The translations under genes and the position numbers were made by a program. Source: Kingdonia uniflora (taxonomy: Eukaryota; Streptophyta; Magnoliopsida; Ranunculales; Circaeasteraceae). Taken from it: a stretch of 64,000 bases of DNA. Position 1 is the stretch's first letter; the number at the start of each line of letters is the position of its first letter. The stretch lies in contig JACGCM010002205.1 of the NCBI GenBank assembly GCA_014058105.1, positions 4,030,001 through 4,094,000 on the forward strand. The letters run 5' to 3'. The notes under the pieces are model-generated. The model was not told the DNA's origin. It did not search any database and worked only from the letters and a program-made list of their open reading frames with translations. Below, piece after piece: positions 1 through 10,872 of this stretch.

Positions 1-258
1 AAACTTCTCTTGAGTCTTTAAAAGTGTGAATCTTGGGATCCTTGGGCATGAAGACCTTACGGAATATCTGACTGATACCGGAGAAATTCTTAGAGCGTAG
101 CGTAGTTTGGGAGCAGTGGTCTAATAGTTTGTGTATAGTCCATTCGCGATCTTAGGTCAATAGCATGAGCATAGCCTGAGTGGTTCCATCTTTCCGCCTT
201 TAAGACCAGAGAGAAGGTGGAGATCCTAGGCATCGGTTCCGCTCCAGGTAAGAAACTT

Positions 259-405
259 GTTTCGCCCAAGTATAGTACTATTCATTACGAAGTTTCGCCC
301 TAGCATATAGTTCTATTCATTACGACGTTTCGCCCAAAGCATATAGTCCTATTCATTCATAGGTAGCCATCCGTCGCTAAGCGCTCGCCCAAAGCATATA
401 TGTCT
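259..405. repeat. Short tandem repeat, ~35-bp unit, 3-4 degenerate copies
   Basis: The motif TTTCGCCC followed by an AGCATATAGT-like and a CTATTCATTACGA-like stretch recurs near 259, 294 and 329. A weaker remnant (CTCGCCCAAAGCATATA) lies near 384-405. Neighbouring units differ by a few bases. It sits upstream of the captured exons inside the CACTA element. No function is apparent. Confidence 0.65.
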
Positions 406-1050
406 TTTTCATGATGCAGGAAACTCATAAATATGATTGTTAATGTATGTTGTATCATATCCTCATTTAAACTTGTTAGTTTGTATGATCGAAGCTCTTG
501 AAGATAGTTTATTTTCTTAAAGTTCTAGCTTGCTGTGACATTGTTTCATTTTTCTTTTCTAGGGGCAAGTGCTGTTTCTGATTCTTTGCCGTAGTTTGCA
601 GTTTACCATTTAATTATGTCAAGACCCAGATTCAGAAAATGCAACCTGATGCAACCGGAAAGTACCCAGATTCAGGAGGGCCTTTTTTAAATTTATACTG
701 GATTTCCTGTCTACTATATTAGGATTACCCCTCATGTCATGGTATGTACTCCTCTGTCACCATAACTAAAGAGATTCTCGCCATAATTATAGATATTCTT
801 GTTCATTCATCTTTGTTATCACAAGATTTTGATGTCAGAACATCTCCAATGGTTCTCTGCTTTTGCATAAGTATAGAATATGTTCCTCAGTGATCCTCCA
901 TCCGTATATTCCTAAATTGTAAGAAAGAGAGACAATGTTTAGCATTCAGCATGGAGTGCATATGTAGGTCTTTAATAATTTTAACTTATGGAAAAGTTCA
1001 TATATTCTTAATGAATTAGAGCATCTCGGATTTCTTAGCTTTATTTTCAG
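406..1050. other. Stretch without recognised gene
   Basis: AT-rich sequence of intron-like character inside the CACTA element, ending in a pyrimidine-rich tract and TTTTCAG, a convincing 3' splice acceptor for the isocitrate dehydrogenase exon at 1051. I recognise no coding segment in it. Confidence 0.5.
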
Positions 1051-1700
1051 GTATGAACACCGACTCATTGATGATATGGTGGCATATGCACTTAAGAGCG
1101 ATGGCGGGTACGTTTGGGCTTGCAAGAACTACGATGGAGATGTCCAGAGTTATTTCTTAACACAAGGTTTGTATAATTTAGTTGCTACCAAACATTAAGT
1201 TATTGCTTTCGGATCGAAGCATCGATCTATTTTAATTACAATATTTGAAATCTCCATATGCAGGTTTTGGATCTCTTGGATTGATGACTTCTGTACTGGT
1301 ATGCTACTTAAAAAAAACCATTTCAAAAATGCCAAAGCATTCAAATTTACGGACCAAAACGTTCTTATTTTTTTGTTGCGAAAACTGAATACTGAAAAAG
1401 ATTTCCACTAAAACTATAATCTTAAGAGTAGTATCCAAGGAATGAACACATAAGCGAGAAATAATTTGGTACTTCAAATAAATTAAATTTATGAAAAGTT
1501 TCAAAGATTCCTATTAAGGCTCTGGAACGATTAGACTATACTGCTTGGGGGTTTCAGATGTGTCCAGATGGAAAGACTATTGAAGCTAAAGTAGCCCATG
1601 GAACCATTACACGGCACTACAGGGTTCATCAGAAAGGTGGTGAAACTAGTACAAATAGCATTGCTTCAATCTTTGCGTGGTCACGTGGGCTTGCTCACAG
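1051..1700 (+). pseudogene. Captured fragment of NADP-dependent isocitrate dehydrogenase (three exons)
   Basis: Three exons with proper splice signals read as the C-terminal half of plant cytosolic-type NADP-isocitrate dehydrogenase, which converts isocitrate to 2-oxoglutarate with NADPH production. Exon 1051-1166 encodes [19 protein letters not shown] followed by [14 protein letters not shown]. Exon 1264-1298 encodes GFGSLGLMTSVL. Exon 1558-1700 encodes [20 protein letters not shown], then [20 protein letters not shown], ending LAHR. Junctions are TTTTCAG/G..CACAAG/GTTTGT, TGCAG/G..CTG/GTATGC and TTTCAG/A..CACAG/GTATCG. The rest of the enzyme on both sides is absent and the sequence after 1700 is unrelated. 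This is a genomic, intron-retaining capture, not a processed copy. Some changes (VAHGTI for the usual EAAHGTV) suggest loss of constraint. Confidence 0.88.
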
Positions 1701-1952
1701 GTATCGACTTAATAGACGAGGATGTAATTGTTACACCTATTGCTTATGATGACATAATAAGAATTTTACTTTGATTACATGTAAATATCAACACGGCATT
1801 ATCGTCAACTAGTGCTAAAGCTAGTACAAATAGTTACTTTAATTTCTTAGATTTTAAAAGTTCCTAATTTTTTGGAGTTCTAAAGCTAGATATACTAAGC
1901 AGGTAAGTGCAAAAATATCGTTAACTAGTTCCCCGAGGGTTTCATTTTCCAG

Positions 1953-2631
1953 GAGCTCTAGTAGACTGTCTTTCTAAGATGAGTTTGACGATTCTGAGTT
2001 TTCCTGCCTATTTGTTGTCGATGATGATGACTTAACGGATCCAGCTCTCAGGTAAGATCAAACAGTTATATAATGTTGGTCTACTTGGTTTTCTTAATAA
2101 CTTAGCGAGCATATTTCATTAGTAGTTACAGTTGCTTTAATTTATCGGTGAACTATAGTTGCTCAGTGAATCACAGTTGAAGCAAGCTTGAAGAATTGTA
2201 AAGCTTCTATGAAATTTACTCTTGTAGGAGAAAGTAGGATGTTTGCTCTTGCTAGAAGCCAAAGCCCAAATCAGCAGATACTAAGCAGGTGCATTGATTA
2301 CTAGTACACAATTTTCATGATGCAATTAAGGAAGGAACTAGAGTTTTTATTTTCTGCAAAGAGAGTACGGGAGAAGATGGAAAAGGAACTACTTACTGGT
2401 ACACAATTTTTCTTTTTGTTTATCTTCATAAAGTTAATAACATTAGATGCATTGATTCTTTTCATTTACGTATTTCAAGGTATGATGAAGATTCAACTAT
2501 TGGCCATAGATTATACAAAGAAATAACTAAGGTTGAGCTCGTGAAGATGAAAGGGAAAGGGCACTTGACACAACCAACAAACAGTTATCAATGCATAATT
2601 GTCACGGAGGTGGAATCCTTCAAGCAAATAG
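1953..2631 (+). pseudogene. Unidentified exon-like blocks inside the CACTA element
   Basis: Several segments are bounded by good splice-like signals. 1953-2051 (after TTTTCCAG, before GTAAG) encodes DEFDDSEFSCLFVVDDDDLT after one stop codon. 2227-2288 lies between TTGTAG and CAG/GTGC. About 2317-2399 encodes RKELEFLFSAKRVREKMEKE. About 2481-2631 encodes HRLYKEITKVELVKMKGKG. They look like pieces of another captured plant gene, or of a chimera spliced to the dehydrogenase exons, but I do not recognise the protein. Confidence 0.4.
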
Positions 2632-3039
2632 GTATTTTGATCTTGTTTTGTATTATTTTATTTTCTTTTACGATTGCAAGCATCTTATTTTGTACTCACA
2701 TTTACAAGGCTAATGCTTAATTTGTATGTTTTGACAGGTTTATAAATTGATCCAGATTAGTAGAAACACACAAAAGCTGTAAGCATTCTTGCAGTGAAAC
2801 ATCTTAAACATTTTTGTATGGTTGTTTTATTTGATTTTAGTGTATTGGTTAAGTTTACCAGTGATTTAACTCTGTAATTCAAATAATGAAGTGATTAATT
2901 TCAAGCACATTGTATTGAATGAAAATTATATAATTTAGCCAAATATTTTTACTATTTTGTAGAATATGGTGGTGGTTCTATGGAGAGGAGATCATGGCAG
3001 TGAATTGACAATATTTGATTTTATTTTTTTTATTTTTTC

Positions 3040-3389
3040 GTGGTATTGACGTCATTTTAAAAATATTGTTGTTGATATATGAAAACGATACTACGTCACT
3101 TCAAATATGTCATTAAAAGATTTCAACTACGTCATTTTTAATAACGTTATTTAGTAACGTCAATAGAATACATTAGTCGGTCAGCCACCAGAATTTGTAT
3201 CAGTAACGTCATTTTTTGAAACCCCTTATACGTCACTTAATTAATAACGTTAGTACCTATCTTTCCTCGTCACTTATTTGATGACGTTACCTTTCCACGT
3301 CATCGCCTTCGACGTCATTTGCACAAATGACGTTAAATCCCTTTTACGTCATTTTTTTAATGACGTAAAAGCCCGTATTTGTTGAAGTG
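3040..3389. repeat. CACTA subterminal repeat array with TGACGT motifs
   Basis: About fourteen ACGTCA/TGACGT-type motifs occur in 350 bp in both orientations. Two face each other in a near-perfect hairpin at about 3341-3370 (TTTTACGTCATT, short T spacer, AATGACGTAAAA). Such arrays are transposase binding sites in CACTA elements. TGACG is also the core of plant bZIP (TGA-class) sites. Confidence 0.7.
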
Positions 3390-4165
3390 GTGGAAGCACC
3401 TCCTAGTAGTAACGAACTATTTCACCAAGTGGGTAGAAGCAGTTTCTTTGAGTCGATCATGAGAAGACGAAGTCATCAACTTTATTTGGGAAAACATTAT
3501 TATACGATTCGGTAGCCCCCACCTCATCAGAATAGATAATGGACCACAGTTCGCTAGTTCCAAGGTCGTCAACTTCCTTCACCAGCATAACATCATCCAC
3601 TCTTCTTCAAATCCGTATTATCCATAAGGAAATGGTCAAGCTGAAATTACCAATCGTATTATAGTCAATAGAATAAAAAAAGATTGACAGAGAAGAAAGA
3701 AAATTGGGTGCAAGAGTTACCACACGTGTTATGGGCATACCAAACCACACCTCGAGTATTGACTAGATGTACACCGTTCTTGTTAGTATACGATACTGAA
3801 TCTTATCATCCCCACTTAATATCATCACCCACTATGTGATCATACTATGACAGACAAAGAAAATGAGTTCCAGTTTGCATGTAACATGAACTGGATCGAC
3901 GAAACAAGAGACTTGGGAAGGTACCACCAGACTTTAGCAAAATCATATAACAAATGAGTTTATCATAGAGAGTTTGATATTAAAGATCTCATCCTACGAG
4001 AAATCCCAAAACACATAAAGGAACTCAATGCTAGAAAACTTACAGAAAATTGGGAAGGGCCTTTTATTTTTAACGGCAAAAGCGGTCTTGGCTCTTACAA
4101 CCTCATTACATCCGATGGAGATCGAGTCCCTAATCCTTTGAACACAAAGAGGTTGAAGCATATCG
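3390..4165 (+). pseudogene. Integrase, C-terminal half (element E)
   Basis: Starts inside the core domain (KHLLVVTNYFTKWVEAVSL). It continues through HLIRIDNGPQFASSKVVNFL with the second catalytic Asp, and NGQAEITN with the catalytic Glu. The C-terminal part then reads LILREIPKHIKELNARKL, NWEGPFIF and NPLNTKRLKH. The first catalytic Asp lies in the part lost before 3390. At least one stop (TAA where relatives have CAA, in PYYP-x-GNGQAE) and frameshifts around 3690 and 3840-3960 kill the frame. The role in a living element would be insertion of the cDNA into the genome. Confidence 0.85.
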
Positions 4166-4935
4166 CTGATAGCCCTCTATTACATATTATATTCTACTAT
4201 TTCTTCCAATTTTGTACGTCGCTCTTATATAAATAAAATACTTGTGTTTGATCGACCAACATCAGAGTACTCTTCTACTATCTCATACAGTACTCTTCTA
4301 CTCTCTCTTACATTTGCTTACGTCACTCTTACACCAATTAAATATTTATGTTTGACCAACCTATATTATAGTACTTTTCTACTATCTCATACAAGTAATA
4401 TTCTACTATCTCATATATGCAGAGCACATGTACTATATCACAGATGAATAATGGCATAACCCCAATTCTAATATCATATTATAGATCGGTTATCTGTTTA
4501 TCCAATTTGAACTTCTAATACATAACAGGTTGGTTACTGCTTAACGTAGTTCAATCTTCTACTATACTACAGATTAGTTATTTGCTCATCCAATTCGATT
4601 TTCTAATACATTATAGGTTAATCTTCTATTATATTGCAGGTCAGTTATTAGTTCTCAATTCGGCTAACTGATTACACACATCAAAAACACAATTGGTCAT
4701 CAAAGGTGAATGCAAATACATACAGATCACTAATTCTACTATTAGACTACAACACCACATTACCTTTACACTCTATCTACTATATTTCAGGTGATGGAGT
4801 TCAAGTAATTCCCTTTTATATTAATACCCACGCCTCTTCAATCACTAAGTTCAGTCAGCACATTGGCACACAAATTTTCCCCACACTCTAAAAGTCGTAG
4901 ACATATCAGTTCAGGTACCCTCGCAGCAACTATTT
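4166..4935. repeat. Pol-to-antisense-gene spacer of element E with degenerate tandem repeats
   Basis: No coding signal. Pyrimidine-rich short repeats (TCTACTATCTCATAC-like) fill about 4260-4440. A longer degenerate unit recurs at about 4482, 4570 and 4637, built on GGTTA-T-TG-TCATCCAATT followed by TTCTAATACAT--TAGGTT. It occupies the same place as the ~160-bp repeats in A, B and D but has a different sequence. Confidence 0.5.
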
Positions 4936-4939
4936 GTCT

Positions 4940-5990
4940 TCATTCATCAAGCCTGCTCTTAGTAAGAGCGCCAATTTTTAACATAACACGATCCAAATAT
5001 TTAGACCGCACTAGCTGAATGTCACACCTCATACCATTTGCAATCATGCTATCATGAATCGTATCTATTTCTTTTTCCAATATCTTGAACTCGAACACAA
5101 AAACGGTAAGCACTGCCACCATATTTTTGCCATGCACATCACTTGCCTCGAGTTTAACCTTGTCAAGCACAACGAGCTCCGAATTATTTCCCTTTGCCCC
5201 ATTTAGTATAACTTCCAAATTTTTACAGTGATCCCTCATCACCAACTTTTCCTATACATAAGTTTTATTCCGTGCTTCCATCACTGTCATTAATTTGCCA
5301 ATTTGTCCCAACATAGCAAATGATTCCTCCATAGCGAACTGATTATGGTCCCTATAGTCAACGTCTAAGTTAAGATTTAGTTGAGTTGTCACAAGATTCG
5401 CCTCTAACTTGTTATTCGAACTAGTCAGCTCCCCAACTGCCATTTGATACTTAATTATATTTAACTCCAACACTTGGTTTGCGTCCTCTAAGTTCCCTAT
5501 TTTAACCCAATACTTTTTTACTAACTCAGTTTGTTTGTTGTTAACTTCTTCTAACTCCTTTTCTTTATTTTTCTCACCATTCAATATTGCTTCAGACTCA
5601 CTGACTCACTCATCTGCCTTCCTCACAGCAGCTCGCGCAGATACTAATTCCACCTCTTGCGTGGTTACTCCTTCCAAGATATCACTTTTGTGACATTGAT
5701 CTTTTTCAATGCCCAAATTCCTTTTTTTCTTAACTTCATTAAATTCCTCCACTTTTTCTTGCATAATGGCTAGTTCAGCCTCCTTACTTTCAATTGATCG
5801 GTCAAACGACCCACCGTACCTTGCTCTTCAATCATCCTCACCTCCATTTTTACATTTAACTCAGTAGCATTTTTTAGTGCTTCACAAAGGAAGCTCAAAT
5901 CAGCGTCCAATTTTTTGTTTAAAATACGCAGCATTTCGCACTGACTTTGAACCTCCTATATTTTAACCTGCATCACCAGTTTACTTTCAC
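4940..5990 (-). pseudogene. Opposite-strand gene of element E: coiled-coil exon block
   Basis: Two open stretches (5584-5252 and 5245-4940), plus further broken frame up to about 5990, encode charged heptad-rich protein. Examples are KNKEKELEEVNNKQTELVKK, ELNIIKYQMAVGELTSSNNK and FEFKILEKEIDTIHDSMIA. In position and character they match the coiled-coil 3' exons of the same gene in B, A and D (DNELK...LSASKA...LHIALPAKDMEF), although the residues have diverged. Coiled coils suggest a self-associating structural or regulatory protein; the function is unknown. Confidence 0.6.
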
Positions 5991-6372
5991 ATATATAACT
6001 GGTCGTACATCAAAATAGTTTACATATCACATTTCACAATCAATCACAATAGTTACGCATGGTCGACCTTACGACAATAAAATACTTGTCTACGATTGAT
6101 CTATATCTCTATTCATATCTATCACAAACATAACATATTTATTTATCAACAAAACAATATACAGATATCTAATGCATATGCCAAGTTGTTGAACATCATA
6201 AATACTTTACTTTCGCTCCCTCGAACTACGAGAAAACTGCCCCCGGTCTCCTTGATCTATCTACCAGCACACCCAAAAGAGTTATAAAGATCACCACTTC
6301 ATGACGGTCTTATTTTAATCGTGACTGAGGTATCAGGTTCTTGACCTCCTCCTCATCGTCCTTTGACAAATT

Positions 6373-7160
6373 TTATGCCGATCTAGGAGCTGGTTTTTCT
6401 ATACCTTTTTCTTCCTCATCCTTCATAAACCACATATTTTTAGTCTTTTCGTTCTCTACATCAAAGTCTTTCCCACAATCCATCACATACTTCCTAAATT
6501 CGTTCTCTACCCTCGCCAGCTCCCCTCCATAAAATTCAATCACACTCTCAATATGACGTTCATGATCTATTTGAGTTACGCCCTTTGCTCGTGATAGATA
6601 CAAATGCCCCTTCAACATCATATTCGATCTATGAAAATGCCTACGCATATCCTTCTGTAATATACCCAACTCTTTCAATTCCCCTTCTCTCTTCCTCTAA
6701 CGGTTGTTTCTTTTATCAGTAGATTTGCCAGCGAGGTATTTTGTTTCATACTTTGCCTCAGCATGTTTTGCAACTCGTTTACGTGCCTCTTAAGTTAAAA
6801 ACATAACTTGAGTTGGGTCTGATACTACCCCCCTTTCCTTTAACAGCTCTATATAAGCCTTTGTTAGACCCTGCACGCTATCTACTTCAGCCTCAAAATA
6901 TAGTGTCAGAGTTACCAAAAGCTTCTGACACCTGGCTTTATCACTTGGATCAGTAAAACAAATGAAGTCTTTAGATTTTTGTACTAGCACCCCCCCCCCT
7001 CTCCTCCTCTTTTCTTAAAACCTCATCCCTCTCTATTTTTATTTTTGCGTATCTACATTATAGATCATATAATTCTTTTAAGTTTTTCTCCAAATTAGAT
7101 TTAAACTGCCTTCTCTCATAATCAGTTTTATTTAATTTCTGTTGAATACGAGTCACGGAA
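6373..7160 (-). pseudogene. Opposite-strand gene of element E: helical block
   Basis: Open stretches at 6990-6790 (KARCQKLLVTLTLYFEAEVD, SVQGLTKAYIELLKERGVV) and 6678-6373 (KELGILQKDMRRHFHRSNMM, ARVENEFRKYVMDCGKDFDV) look like helical, charged protein interrupted by stops. They lie between the two coiled regions of the minus-strand gene. No homology to a named domain is recognised. A run of ten or more C at about 6990 interrupts the frame. Confidence 0.45.
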
Positions 7161-7309
7161 TCCCTCAAAATATATTATCAAACAAACATTCAACAAGGTA
7201 CAATAAAAAGATGTCTATCAAACATCACAGTTTTAAAGCACGCAGAAAAAAATCTCATCAAAAGTAAGAGCATAACAAAATAGTTTACACAGGAGACCAC
7301 AAAATAATA

Positions 7310-8248
7310 TTAAGTATTCTTGTCAATCTCTACCTCATACGGTGGTTCCACTTCAATACCAGCAGCTGGAACTTGCTCAGTTTGAGGGAGGGATACATTG
7401 ACTGGAGCAGCAACATCTTCAACCAATTCGTCTTCCGCATCCGAAGCAAAAACTATCTCATGGTACCTACCCGCTAGGCCAAGATTGATATTGGCCTTGG
7501 TTAGCCTAAAATGATGGTAGGATTGGATCATGTGATTTCTGCTAGCCCTCACCTCTGTAAAAGATTTTGCCAAAGTCTTCTCGCGCTCAGACAGTACCGC
7601 ATACCACCCTTAAGTAGCCTTTGCCTCTTCTGCCTTGCTCTCTGTCTATCCTTCTAGAGCTCCTTCTCGAACTCCTTCATCCGAACTGTTTGAGCATCAA
7701 ACCTCTGAGTAAGCTCAAAATACTCCTGATTTGTCTTCTTAAAAAAATTTGTTGCCCCTTTTATCAACATCAAGAGCTGCCAATACAATACACGAGATCA
7801 GCAATAAAACCTTTTAGCAATAATACTAAAAATAGAGAATATTCATACATACATTCGCTGTTAGCTCTTGAAGAGCCTTTACAAGTTGCTTTAGCTCAGT
7901 CCCCGCCATCTTATAACACCTTTGTTTTATGTCCCTCAACGTGGCCATAGCCTTAGCCTGAATTTGGTCACTACCTTTGATCTCATGTTGTTTTCTTTTT
8001 AGATACCTCTTTTCATATTCTAGATGAGCGACCACATTTACTGCCTGCTGTTCAACCACACCCTTAACTGCCAGCTTCTCACCCTCTTTCCCTTGGGCCG
8101 CCCCCATAGTTGAATGCGAAGATTCTTGCGGTATCTTTTTTAGCCTCCGGATCTTCTGCGCCTCGCTCGTACTCCCTGACAGAGGCAGAGGGATACCAGC
8201 CAAATCTCCTTGTGGAAGAAGTATCTTCTTCGCACCCTTCTCAGCCAT
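7310..8248 (-). pseudogene. Opposite-strand gene of element E: basic and acidic-tail block
   Basis: 8248-7826 encodes a basic segment with a bipartite-like nuclear localisation pattern (EAQKIRRLKK, KRYLKRKQHEIKG) and ends at a splice-donor-like site near 7850. 7573-7310 encodes an acidic tail (EIVFASDAEDELVEDVAAPV) ending at a stop. In D the matching blocks are PKKRMLKTLSASGTTGSGEV and the tail DTYIEEKDDDGME. The order of basic then acidic block is conserved in all four copies, which argues for one gene rather than chance ORFs. Confidence 0.6.
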
Positions 8249-8639
8249 AACTCAATTTTTGTGAGCTTGTTATACTTTTGGAACTCTGGAGTCTACTCTT
8301 TTATCCCTACAGATATTCAACTCTCTGAGCACTTGCTTCAACTCGACCTGTTCAAGAGCTACTCAGTCAAACAAGCTCGTATTATTAGGGAAGAATTTGG
8401 GATCAGGACCTAACAAACAAAATCAAGGAAATGATTAGCAGCTCGAAGACAAACTGATATTCAGTCAAGTTAGCAGGCGTTACTTAATCGGATTAAAATA
8501 TTTATGGTCCAGGTCGAGCGTTGGCTTATCTGGAACCTGCATTCAATTAACCCTTATCCATACAAGATGGTCATTCCACGGTCTACCAACAGATTTGAAG
8601 TAAAGAAACTTCGGCCTAGACCAGTCACTACACAACTAA

Positions 8640-9340
8640 CTACTACTATGGGCTTTGACATACTTTATTTTGAAAAAATTTAGCACGTCAGTTGCTACGA
8701 AGTACTTTGTAGTCATGTTCTCTCTCTACTTCTCATTCAACGCCTCCTACAACCTCATCATTTCAAAAACATTTCCATTTAATTATACTGGGTAGCACTG
8801 CAATGCATTCATAACCCCTTTATGATAAAAGGTTAAAGGAATCCTAAGACCATATGCGACCTAGTTTAGATAACACAGAAAACCATCATTCGGGCATGCC
8901 ATACCCAACCCATTATAGTACGTAATCTCTACATCTTCCCCAAGTCCATTCTCCCTCTTTCGCAAATCCAGGCTGGGCACTTGATAGTGTACCTCTTCCC
9001 CTTTGCCTGGTACCAAGGTCCTAAACCGTAGACCTTCCTCCATTACATAATTTTCCCACTTTGCTGCTAACTTCTTTTTTTAATTTCATATATTCTTTCC
9101 CTTCATCTACTCCCTCCGGTTATATGTAAAATTTCTCATCCTTTGCCCCTGTATCATCCTCCTCTACTACATTACTCTCTTCCCTGGGCCTTTCAGTCCC
9201 TACACCCCCTACGACTTCTCTCTTATCAATAGTCTCCTTCATGCCTCTACAATCGTCCTCTCTACCTGACGATGATGTCTCCTCCAAACTGGATGACACT
9301 ACAAATTTACTACTAGGCTTTAGGTTTATTGAACGCATAT
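8640..9340 (-). pseudogene. Opposite-strand gene of element E: conserved N-terminal-half exon
   Basis: Contains ITYYNGLGMACPNDGFLCYL and continues, with stops, through YGLRIPLTFYHKGVMNAL and LNGNVFEMM. This aligns by eye with the best conserved exon of A, B and D (EGFLCYLSQLEYELSLPLTN, LNGNMWEVI). The upstream stretch 9338-9120 is acidic and Ser/Glu-rich (KETIDKREVVGGVG). The exon is part of what resembles plant 'putative gypsy-type transposon' proteins. Confidence 0.6.
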
Positions 9341-9653
9341 GAGACCTGCAGGTACAAACAATCGTATATTATTTTGTTTATCTCTATGATTCATCACTTA
9401 CACAATTACATGATATACCACACACATAGCAGAGACAAACCCCACATATACTTTTTACCCAGTTAAAACATTTATTTTCAAAACCTTCCAAAATAACAAA
9501 AAAATCAATTTTAACTTTCCTCTTCTTTTCCAAAAATAGTCTTCTCTCTTTAGGCGTTTGTCACCATACCCAAAGCTTTTACAAATATTTACTATTACAG
9601 GCAAACAATTATTTTTTAGCCCCTATATTCCCAGATTTAACATCCCCAATCAA

Positions 9654-10185
9654 TCATATATAACGGTGATTAACAAACCAACACATACACAGAGTACCAT
9701 TCATTATAATCAAAACAGAGGAACAAAATTTACTAACCTGTACTGGAAGACGCACAATCTTCAACATTGCCCACACCTTTCGCTGAGATTGACTGCTCCC
9801 TTTGTTTCTCCAACAAATTTCTTTCACAAATGAAGCATTCGCTATGGGATTATAGTCATAACTCAACCATTTTCTCTTTCTAGAAATTCTGGTTACACCA
9901 TTTTTTTCTCTTTCTATAATTATAGATAATTTCTATGGGAGAAAGAGAAGTTTTTATACTCTTCCTCAATTTTTGAAATGACGGATCTGTCAGACACGTG
10001 TCGGTCACCCTTACTGTCCCTACAGGCACATCTTTTCGCCTCACAACATCATCATGACTTCTGTGAAAATGTTTGTTGTTATCACGTCTGTCTCTGTCTT
10101 CAGCCATTAAATAATTTTGTCCCTCTTTCCCAAAGCAATCTACACTATCCATCATCTTGCTTTTATAATCAATCAAGATTGTACA
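9654..10185 (-). pseudogene. Opposite-strand gene of element E: exon truncated by element A insertion
   Basis: 10176-9880 encodes NNKHFHRSHDDVVRRKDVPV and SFQKLRKSIKTSLSP, and 9866 down to about 9738 encodes NPIANASFVKEICWRNKGS. The exon ends at a GTTAGTA splice donor exactly where A, B and D have theirs. Its 5' continuation is not next door but at 45728 onward, because element A inserted at 10185/10186. Confidence 0.6.
10181..10185. other. Target-site duplication of element A, left copy (GTACA)
   Basis: GTACA precedes the left LTR's TGTAGGGG and also follows the right LTR's CATTACA at 45723-45727. The 5-bp length is typical for Ty3/gypsy integrases and ties the two LTRs 35 kb apart to one insertion. 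Confidence 0.85.
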
Positions 10186-10801
10186 TGTAGGGGTCTACCC
10201 CTCGATATGACCCTAATCGAGCTGCTTCTAGCTCAAACTACTGACATCTTAGACTCACGCATTTTCCACATGACTTCTCCAATCAACATTTCAACCTACT
10301 CCACGACCTGGTAAAGAACGTGGGCCGAACTCAAACCGAAAAACCTAAACAAGTTAAAGACACATGTCTCTCACAAACGTATCAGTTACTCAGTCAACCG
10401 CCACTAGCCACATTATTCAGAGAACGTACTCTAGCAAGATGAAGAATATTAGAAAAGGCCTATATAAGGAAGAAGTTCCATATGAGACAAGGGCCAAATA
10501 ATTATATGAGAAATCACCAAGAAAACTACATATTCAAGATTCTAAAAAACATTCAAACTTTTTATTTACAAAGTTCAAGCATTTCTAAATCTAGAGATCA
10601 CTTATAATAAGATATCTGCCTCAAGTAATAAATATACTTTTGCAAAAATCTTCCACTCGAGGTCGTAGTATTTTTACCTATTCAGAGGTTTTCTAAAGCC
10701 ACTTGTGTTATTTCTTGCTTTCCATTAGAATATTATCACAGGTTCATTGGTGTGATAGTAAATTCTAAGCCATTTCGAGCTTACAAAATTTGGCCATTAC
10801 A
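10186..10801 (+). repeat. 5' LTR of element A
   Basis: Begins TGTAGGGGTCTACCCC and ends TTTGGCCATTACA. TATATAAGG at about 10461 is the likely RNA polymerase II promoter box. Followed at once by a primer binding site. 616 bp, the same length as its partner at 45107. Confidence 0.9.
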
Positions 10802-10822
10802 TTTGGTGCCGTCTGTGGAAAA
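10802..10822 (+). promoter_or_regulatory. Primer binding site of element A
   Basis: TTTGGTGCCGTCTGTGGAAA directly follows the LTR. The TGG..CGCC start pairs with a tRNA 3' CCA end. The same site reads TTTGGCGCCATCTGTGGGAA in B. I do not assign the tRNA. Confidence 0.75.
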
Positions 10823-10872
10823 GATTGCATTTCCACGATATCTTAAGGCATTCTTCGCTACAACTTTAAATT

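Larger units (their letters stand above)
1..3389. mobile_element. CACTA (En/Spm-type) DNA transposon, right-hand part, carrying captured gene exons
   Basis: The right end, read inward, begins CACTTCAACAAATACGGGC, a variant of the CACTA terminal repeat. The last 340 bp are packed with TGACGT/ACGTCA motifs in both orientations, the usual subterminal array that CACTA transposase binds. Directly after base 3389 the sequence turns into the integrase of retroelement E in mid-domain (frame KHLLVVTNYFTKW), so this is an insertion boundary. No transposase is visible. The body instead carries exon-intron blocks of a host gene (NADP-isocitrate dehydrogenase), as in transduplicating non-autonomous CACTA elements. 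The left end and its target duplication lie before the window. The class assignment rests on one end only. Confidence 0.7.

Noticed and set aside
259..405. Possible CRISPR array
   Set aside because: Repeats are degenerate and directly adjacent, with no regular unique spacers, in plant nuclear DNA.
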